From NCBI GenBank assembly GCA_963930655.1, contig OZ005610.1, forward strand, positions 17,041,001 through 17,105,000: a stretch of 64,000 nucleotides of DNA, given 5' to 3'. The position numbers and the translations under genes were made by a program. Source of the stretch: Myrica gale. Taxonomy: Eukaryota; Streptophyta; Magnoliopsida; Fagales; Myricaceae. Under the pieces are notes generated by a model. That model did not search any database. It worked only from the letters and a program-made list of their open reading frames with translations, and had not been told where the DNA came from. Positions 60,001 to 64,000 of the stretch are shown one piece after another; the stretch's first letter is position 1; every line of letters starts with the position of its first letter.

Positions 60001-62526
60001 AAGGGCTTCTTTAGTGGTTCCCGTGGTTTGCGCCAAGGTGATCCCCTCTCGCCCTTTTTATTTGTTATTGTCATGGAAGCCCTGAGTCGGATGCTGCATA
60101 GGTTGGTTGAGGCGGGATCCATTGAGGGTTTCGCGGTTGGCAGTGGTGAGGTGAGCATTTCTCACTTGTTATTCGCAGATGACACTCTTATTTTGTGTGG
60201 GGCTGAGGAGAGATAGTTTTGCCACCTCCGTTGTCTTTTGCTATGTTTTGAAGCGGTGTCCAGCCTTAAGATTAATCTCTCGAAATCTGAGGCTATTCCC
60301 ATTGGAGAGGGGGGGCAATGTCCAAGTGTTGGCTGATATTATGGGTTGTAGGGTTGCTTCTCTACTTATCACTTATCTTGGTCTCCCTTTGGGAGCTCGC
60401 TTCAAAAGCATTAATATTTGGAATGGCATTATTGAAAGAACAGCAAAGCGGATGGCTGGATGGAAGAGGAGCTATCTTTCAAAAGGTGGTAGTCACTTTG
60501 ATCAAGTCTACTCTTGCTAATCTTCCGACTTATTTCTTGTCTCTTTTTCCCATCCCCTTGGACTTGGCTTGTAGATTGGAGAAGTTACAAAGAGATTTTT
60601 TGTGGGATGGCAATGAGTCAGTGCATAAGTTTCACTTGCTTAATTGGGAGAAAGTATGTTGTCCCATAAGGCAAGGAGGGCTGGGTATTAGGCGCTTAAT
60701 CACTTTCAATAAGGCTTTGCTTGGGAAGTGGTTGTGGCGTTTTGCTTTCGAAAGTAATAGCTTGTGGTGGAACGTTATAGTAGAGAAGTTCGGCAGTGAG
60801 TTGGGCAGTCATGTAACTTGTAGTGAAGGGCATGTTCACACACACCCATGTCTGGATAGACCTGAGAATGAACCAAAACCTTTTGTCCGAATCAACCAAG
60901 TCAGACCTAATCCAAACCAGGGATTATCCCTAGAATCGCACACAGCATCAACAAGACCATTGCTTCCAATACCTTTAAGAACATCTACCCACAATCTTCT
61001 TCTCTGACAGTCACCAAAACTGGTACTACGACATGGGTTTCTTTTTTGTAGTTTAAGCACTCTTTCTCCTAGGCAGAAGGACAAAATCATGTGACGAGAA
61101 AAAGCAAGATCTAATCGTCATAAGGACTACAACAGGAGGTGGATACAACGAGTTTCGGACTGCTTTAATATTTGGAGATTTAGAATCCATTATGCATACA
61201 CAAAGACAGTTAATCTGTTCGAATGGATGAAGACACACATGCAAGCAGTTAATAATATGTTTAAGGAAATTTTGTCACGACACACATTTCACATTCCTGT
61301 AATCCTCCCTATCCATAAATCTGTCGCTAAATTTTGCCACTCATACCCTAGGCCAATAGAACTCACAAACCAACAATTAACTCTGAGGCAATTCGAATGA
61401 CATCTCCCTGCAGTAAAAGTTCCTTTTTGGAGATTCATCACCAAGAAAGGAGGGGGTGGGAGGGTATGCAAAAGTAGGAGCAATGCAATGCAAGTTATGA
61501 TCATTAGCAGAGACGAGAGAGTCAAGTACCTGAACATTTATATAGTGCAAGCCAGCGATCAACAAAGGAAAGATGGGACCTGAAACACCATGTGGTAATT
61601 CAGTCAAATTCTGGAACCACAAAGCACCACCCTGTAATGAATGTGAGAAATTTTAATGGTTAAGTTTGAAAATAGCAAGAACATAAATCCTATCAGCAAC
61701 TCAAAATTGCAACATATCGTCAAATATTCTCTGAAGCACCACAATTTTCCATAATACAAGGTTAGCAAAGATGAGGATCACTTATTCACCCCCAAAAAAA
61801 AAACAAAGATGACCGTCACCTATGACAGGAAATGGCGCGTCAATATGCTCTAGTAACGGAACAATTATAAGAAAAAGAAACATATGCTGTATAGAGCTCC
61901 AGCTGTGATTGCAGTAAGAATTCAACTTAACATTAGTTTTATGCTTTTTTACCGTCATAGAATACAGCAGATCATTTTAGTAAACGCTTTCCCAATGGAA
62001 TGATGTGCCTAAGAAGTTTTTTTTTTTGGGTAACTACCTAAGAAAGGTATTACGACTATGGTTTTCACAAAAAATAACAAGGAGTGTAAATTATATGAAT
62101 ATTCCACACGCTAGCAGCTTTCTAACAAAGTTTATTACTTCTTACATACAAGGGATTTAGACAATTGCTGGACCAATCCAATTTCATATATAGTCCATTC
62201 TTAATTTAGTCTACACAGGTGATTTCTCCTTCCGCCGTGCGCAACTGGTTTGCCCCACTAGATGCCATGTGAGCACTGAGTGCAGTTTTGAAGGACAGAA
62301 AGTATGAATGTAACCATAGAGAAAAATCCCGACAGCTAGCAGTTTATAAAGAATTTTATTTAACCTGCCATAAAAGGCCTCCATTTATGCAAACTAGTAC
62401 CACTCAGTACAAGAAAAAAGTTGTAACATATCTTACTGGTTTATCAGTGGCTTACGTTATCAAACCAGGATGATTATCCAGCGACATTTTCCGAACACTA
62501 GTCATCCACAATAGAAAACATGGTAC
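48051..62526 (-). CDS. OXA2: OXA2-type mitochondrial membrane insertase with TPR tail, 3' eleven exons, two frameshifts
   Basis: Exons in reading order: 62456-62526, 61530-61631, 55434-55493, 55141-55206, 53971-54018, 49829-50005, 49681-49736, 49424-49540, 48665-48754, 48305-48414 and 48051-48204 (TGA), all GT-AG. The first five carry the YidC/Oxa1 core ([30 protein letters not shown]). [10 protein letters not shown] opens the sixth. Later exons form TPRs ([38 protein letters not shown]), ending in a basic SGRRRDY tail. Plant OXA2 proteins have this layout and act in the mitochondrial inner membrane; OXA2b helps insert COX2. The targeting peptide and first membrane exons are outside the window. 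Exon 62456-62526 lacks one T at HPGFD, and exon 49424-49540 lacks one G at RALIVRG. Either loss would break the protein. Introns host three LINEs and a Copia. Confidence 0.88.
51041..53176 (-). mobile_element. LINE (L1 type) with internal inversion, inserted in an OXA2 intron
   Basis: A perfect 16-bp target duplication CGCTTGCAACCTATTC lies at 51025-51040 and 53177-53192. On the - strand the order is: 5' end with ORF1 (53176 to about 51370), then a piece of RT in antisense (about 51365-51105), then the 3' end and poly-A tail (about 51100-51041). Most of ORF2 is missing. Confidence 0.88.
51251..53116 (-). CDS. LINE ORF1 protein, fused to an antisense RT stretch
   Basis: A 621-codon frame from the ATG at 53116. 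The first roughly 580 codons are LINE ORF1 of the plant L1 group. There is an N-terminal region beginning [18 protein letters not shown], with [18 protein letters not shown] and a GRRG-like patch before EGKSSAGW, then a long low-complexity Ser/Gly/Leu/Val-rich part. After about 51370 the frame runs by chance through the inverted RT segment, so its last 39 codons are not natural. ORF1 proteins bind LINE RNA in the transposition particle. Frame usage changes in the hydrophobic stretch near residues 430-475 suggest a frameshift there. It is not a host gene. Confidence 0.75.
   Translation of the reverse strand: MAFFRSLVIEAKIFHFSVSSFGVVTLTENSRNLQSSIRLGKYGVIWLSNFFGKLVESMNSKDFSERFNESSRAFLAQKCSNKNGKYIALVEFGDRHRRGVVMVPEGKSSAGWQSFVSTCEELISVIGDLRRMRRRSVGSSVKNGISFADMLRSGLPETKVGEKLALSQVQGDVGSVQLQKPAHAESVVGFVDSHSRILKERTALAASSDGALRAHLMQIQAELDTLFVLLKITKGALERMHEPNRGLCCLVCSFKLEAQHPGVIFSGGSTAVGLGSGLGRIVDGQLEEGLGRNNASPLDVGCGPLVENGPVFHHTQEVLLALVETPDLSGLELNGELFADGASAVTVEASSPPASLLADSEVLVVAASGLGSDGSTHAKELLVACDSLVTSEVRQPGLFSGVADVGGGELLVSGKVLSPTSAQAVGFSVGSISDLGVPLVREVWSRLWCLVRSLCSNPWPLLLPFPIRWILLLSSLGRWWLPPVQQHVEGSGGELVTLEAGGGECCVAPLRTLLSGDKRFDGAGLGEPSGWVLEMVSSFRHLVGVFCVGYETDLLNLFTALEMERGLGSKSPGRSGGKLLRELTSIPPNSTTLLIIRLKASITKTKGEEKGGHLVSNHGNY
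53193..53970 (-). other. OXA2 intron, remainder
   Basis: AT-rich intron sequence after the LINE. No other feature is seen. Confidence 0.6.
54019..55140 (-). other. OXA2 intron without recognisable insertion
   Basis: AT-rich. Short frames are chance. Confidence 0.6.
56640..58835 (+). mobile_element. 5'-truncated LINE nested in the LINE above
   Basis: It starts inside the RT fingers ([17 protein letters not shown]). It runs through the catalytic [12 protein letters not shown] near 57150-57180, a thumb region, and the zinc-binding C-terminal domain [12 protein letters not shown]...CYLC...HLLLHC (about 58280-58430). It ends with AATAAAAGC and poly-A at about 58820-58835. It carries a frame change near 57240 and a TAG at about 58216. 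The two halves of the host LINE read continuously once it is removed (VIEVLF then CYGAKRKF). Confidence 0.85.
56643..58752 (+). pseudogene. LINE ORF2 reverse transcriptase remnant (nested copy)
   Basis: RT without its endonuclease. The [13 protein letters not shown] motif is at about 57004-57045 and the FADD active site near 57160. The frame shifts at about 57240-57300 into the 327-codon part 57235-58218, then a TAG interrupts before the last domain (58288-58752). It lacks the N-terminal AP endonuclease because of 5' truncation. In an active LINE this protein nicks the target and copies the RNA; here it cannot. Confidence 0.85.
58868..59450 (-). pseudogene. LINE ORF2 C-terminal part, sense piece of the inverted copy
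   Basis: Encodes the region from about [12 protein letters not shown] to LSISNYC, including the zinc-binding RT-associated domain ([31 protein letters not shown]). It is about 85% parallel to the same region of the nested LINE. It is the 3' portion of the twin-primed copy. Confidence 0.8.
59450..60830 (+). pseudogene. LINE ORF2 RT core, inverted 5' piece
   Basis: Begins at [10 protein letters not shown] (after about 59460) and carries the RT palm: [37 protein letters not shown] and [12 protein letters not shown] (near 60155-60200). A TAG at about 60214 and a frame change near 60300 break it. Similarity ends near 60800-60830. Confidence 0.82.
60831..61529 (-). other. OXA2 intron
   Basis: No supported feature. 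A - frame at 60836-61090 has no clear family. Confidence 0.5.
61632..62455 (-). other. OXA2 intron
   Basis: AT-rich, with no other feature. Confidence 0.6.
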
Positions 62527-63069
62527 CTGCAGATCATTTGAAAGAGAGGGCAAGATATGTTACAAAGGAAACTGTCCATGCAAGCGCATATTCAATCCAA
62601 TATGGTTTTCAAGAGTCATATAAAGTTTGCTTTAGCATTTCCACTTCTTTCTTTCTTTCTTTCAAGTAAGTCAACCTGTTTACATAGAGATCAATCACTA
62701 ATAAAATCTTAATGATTGCAGGAAATTAGATACGTAAACTATCTCAGAAAAAACATCTTCCATTCCTACAAGCTACCATCGATGTATAATTTGTCATCCA
62801 TATTTTTAGCTTCGTATGACACTAACAGGTGCCCATCGAATGCCTTACATGGCATTAACTCGGTTGACTCCTTCCTTAGACATAATTGATCACTTCTGTG
62901 GATAGTAGCAATTCCACGTGGGCACCTAATGCCTAACTTCCATATGTTCTATGCCCTGCTCACAATGAAGATCTGCCGTACATTGGTCTGATGTAAACTA
63001 CCACATTACATAAAATTTATCATAGAGCTCTAAAGTGAATTTAAAAATGATGTTATGCTTTGTATTTTT

Positions 63070-63216
63070 TTCGCGACTGTGGTATAATGGCTGGCTACAT
63101 AGCTGAAGTAGACTCCCCTATTTGACACCCAGATGATGGTGTGCCAGGAATTCAAATTAACTCCAAGCCTCTGGTAAGAACCCAAGAAATTTTACCCGCT
63201 AAGCTAGCTGGTACTA
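63070..63216 (-). mobile_element. tRNA-like SINE fragment
   Basis: On the - strand TAGCTTAGCGGGTAAAATTTC resembles a Pol III A box, followed by GGGTTCTTACC as a weak B box. Boundaries are unclear. It lies in the OXA2 intron. Confidence 0.3.
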
Positions 63217-63292
63217 ACATTGTTATGCATTTTATCTCTTCATGAAACCCAACCAAGACCACATCTAGATGTGGATCAACGAGATAGGAAAC

Positions 63293-63512
63293 TGAAGGTT
63301 TTGAGAAGAGGAATACTCCTTATTTTATTCAATAGAACCGATTACATGATAAATAGTGGAGAAAGACCACCGAATTAGGAAAGACATAAAATCAGCAAAC
63401 TAAATCAAATCAGCAAAATAAATCAAATCAAATCAGAAGATTTATATTTCCCTAATATGTCTTATGGAAATCCGGCATATATTTTCCTAAATTATCTTCT
63501 GGAAATCCGGCA
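63293..63512 (-). mobile_element. LTR of a Copia element that continues past the right edge
   Basis: A TG...CA unit of 220 bp with two copies of the word TGCCGGATTTCCA near its - strand start. It is followed by the polypurine tract (reverse complement of 63513-63530, CCAACTTGAGGGGGGG). It is the 3' LTR of the - strand element, inside an OXA2 intron. Its target duplication partner (GAAAC-type flank at 63288-63292) would lie outside. Confidence 0.85.
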
Positions 63513-63519
63513 CCCCCCC

Positions 63520-64000
63520 TCAAGTTGGAGCGTAGATATCTATCATGCCCAACTTGCTTACGAGAAGCTCGAAACTAGGTCTGAAAAGTCCTTTGGTGAA
63601 GATATCAGCTATTTGTTGAGTAGTAGGAACAAACGGCATGCAAATAGCTCCACTATCTATCTTCTCTTTTATGAAGTGTCTGTCAATCTCTACATGCTTC
63701 GTGCGATCATGTTGTACTGGATTTTGCGCTATACTTATGGCAGCTTTGTTGTCACAATACAACTTCATTGGCATGTTCACCGGTATTCGTAGCTCTTCAA
63801 GAATTCTCTTTAACCATAGCATCTCACAAATTCCGTTAGCCATAGCCCTATATTCTGCCTCAGCACTGCTCCTTGCAACCACATTTTGTTTTTTGCTTCG
63901 CCATGTGACCATATTTCCCCAGACATAAGTACAGTATCCTGACGTGGATCTTCTGTCAATAATTGAGCCTGCCCAATCTGCATCAGTGTATGCCTCAATG
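63520..64000 (-). CDS. Copia RNase H, C-terminal end of pol, intact in the window
   Basis: An open frame from the edge to a stop at 63520-63522. It has the Copia RNase H motifs in order: ADWAGS (Asp), SSAEAEYRAMA (Glu), CDNKAAISIAQNP (Asp), then TKHVEIDRHFIKEKI and the typical QIADIFTKGL tail. All expected acidic residues are present and there are no stops, unlike the Copia at 12693. It is probably a young insertion. The rest of gag-pol lies to the right. Confidence 0.9.
   Translation of the reverse strand, partial: IEAYTDADWAGSIIDRRSTSGYCTYVWGNMVTWRSKKQNVVARSSAEAEYRAMANGICEMLWLKRILEELRIPVNMPMKLYCDNKAAISIAQNPVQHDRTKHVEIDRHFIKEKIDSGAICMPFVPTTQQIADIFTKGLFRPSFELLVSKLGMIDIYAPT

Larger units (their letters stand above)
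56337..60830 (-). mobile_element. 5'-inverted LINE, split by a second LINE
   Basis: On the - strand the 3' part is sense in two pieces: 59450 to about 58838 (C-terminal half with the zinc-binding reverse-transcriptase domain), continuing at about 56637 to 56341 and ending in a poly-A tail (poly-T at 56341-56350). The 5' part, 59450-60830, is RT in the opposite orientation. An inverted 5' piece joined to a sense 3' piece is the classic outcome of twin priming. The target duplication is not identified. Confidence 0.75.

Noticed and set aside
60836..61090. Frame resembling a LINE endonuclease
   Set aside because: Only a weak CQRRRLW-like patch; no catalytic motif of AP endonucleases could be found.
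48051..62526. APC7 or another TPR gene as identity of the right-hand host gene
   Set aside because: The upstream exons encode a YidC/Oxa1 membrane core in phase with the TPR exons, which fits OXA2 and not a cell-cycle TPR protein.
1..64000. CRISPR arrays, tRNA or rRNA genes, bacterial-style promoters
   Set aside because: None seen. Repeats here are not spacer-separated, and the only tRNA-like signals are weak SINE A/B boxes.

Overview
This is nuclear DNA from a flowering plant, most likely a woody eudicot. Host exons are small, have GT-AG introns and sit in a sea of transposable elements. There is no operon structure. Host coding sequence is only a few per cent of the window. Walnut, hickory or oak relatives are possible from the LINE and LTR styles, but I cannot fix the species.

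Three host genes can be recognised. (1) Two consecutive exons of a plant CHIP-type TPR/U-box E3 ubiquitin ligase lie on the + strand at 12574-12641 and 24823-24841 plus 28594-28638. The second exon is cut in two by a 3.7 kb solo LTR, and the rest of the gene is absent. (2) A complete five-exon GDSL esterase/lipase of the cutin-synthase/LTL1 type lies on the - strand at 41300-42991 and encodes 366 residues. (3) The C-terminal eleven exons of an OXA2-type mitochondrial membrane insertase (YidC/Oxa1 domain followed by TPR repeats) lie on the - strand at 48051-62526. Its 5' exons are beyond the right edge. It carries two 1-base losses, both in four-base homopolymers.

Mobile DNA, left to right: a very long solo LTR (1-3728); a decayed florendovirus-like endogenous pararetrovirus (about 4097-9370, -) with a GC-rich insert in its protease region; a decayed Copia fragment with its 3' LTR (about 9990-12060, +); a complete but dead Copia element (12693-17536, -); a Mutator-type MITE (17599-24740) interrupted by a long LTR (17839-24509) that is itself interrupted by another (18852-21982); the solo LTR in the CHIP exon (24842-28588); a second Mutator-type MITE (30576-33602) interrupted by a solo LTR (30643-33432, -); a 3'-truncated member of the same LTR group (36264-39389, -); a TRIM upstream of the GDSL gene (43687-43977); three LINE copies in OXA2 introns, two with internal inversions and one nested in another; and a Copia element with an intact RNase H entering from the right edge (63293-64000, -).

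The long solo LTRs (about 2.8-3.7 kb, TG...CA, perfect 5-bp target duplications) are the most unusual component. Five of them share an array of up to four stem-loops whose outer and inner stems change in a compensatory way while the purine internal loop (GAAGGA / AGAAGG) stays the same. This looks like selected RNA structure. They also share a TGAGTC/GACTCA hairpin, and three copies carry unrelated tandem arrays built on TCGA-centred palindromes.
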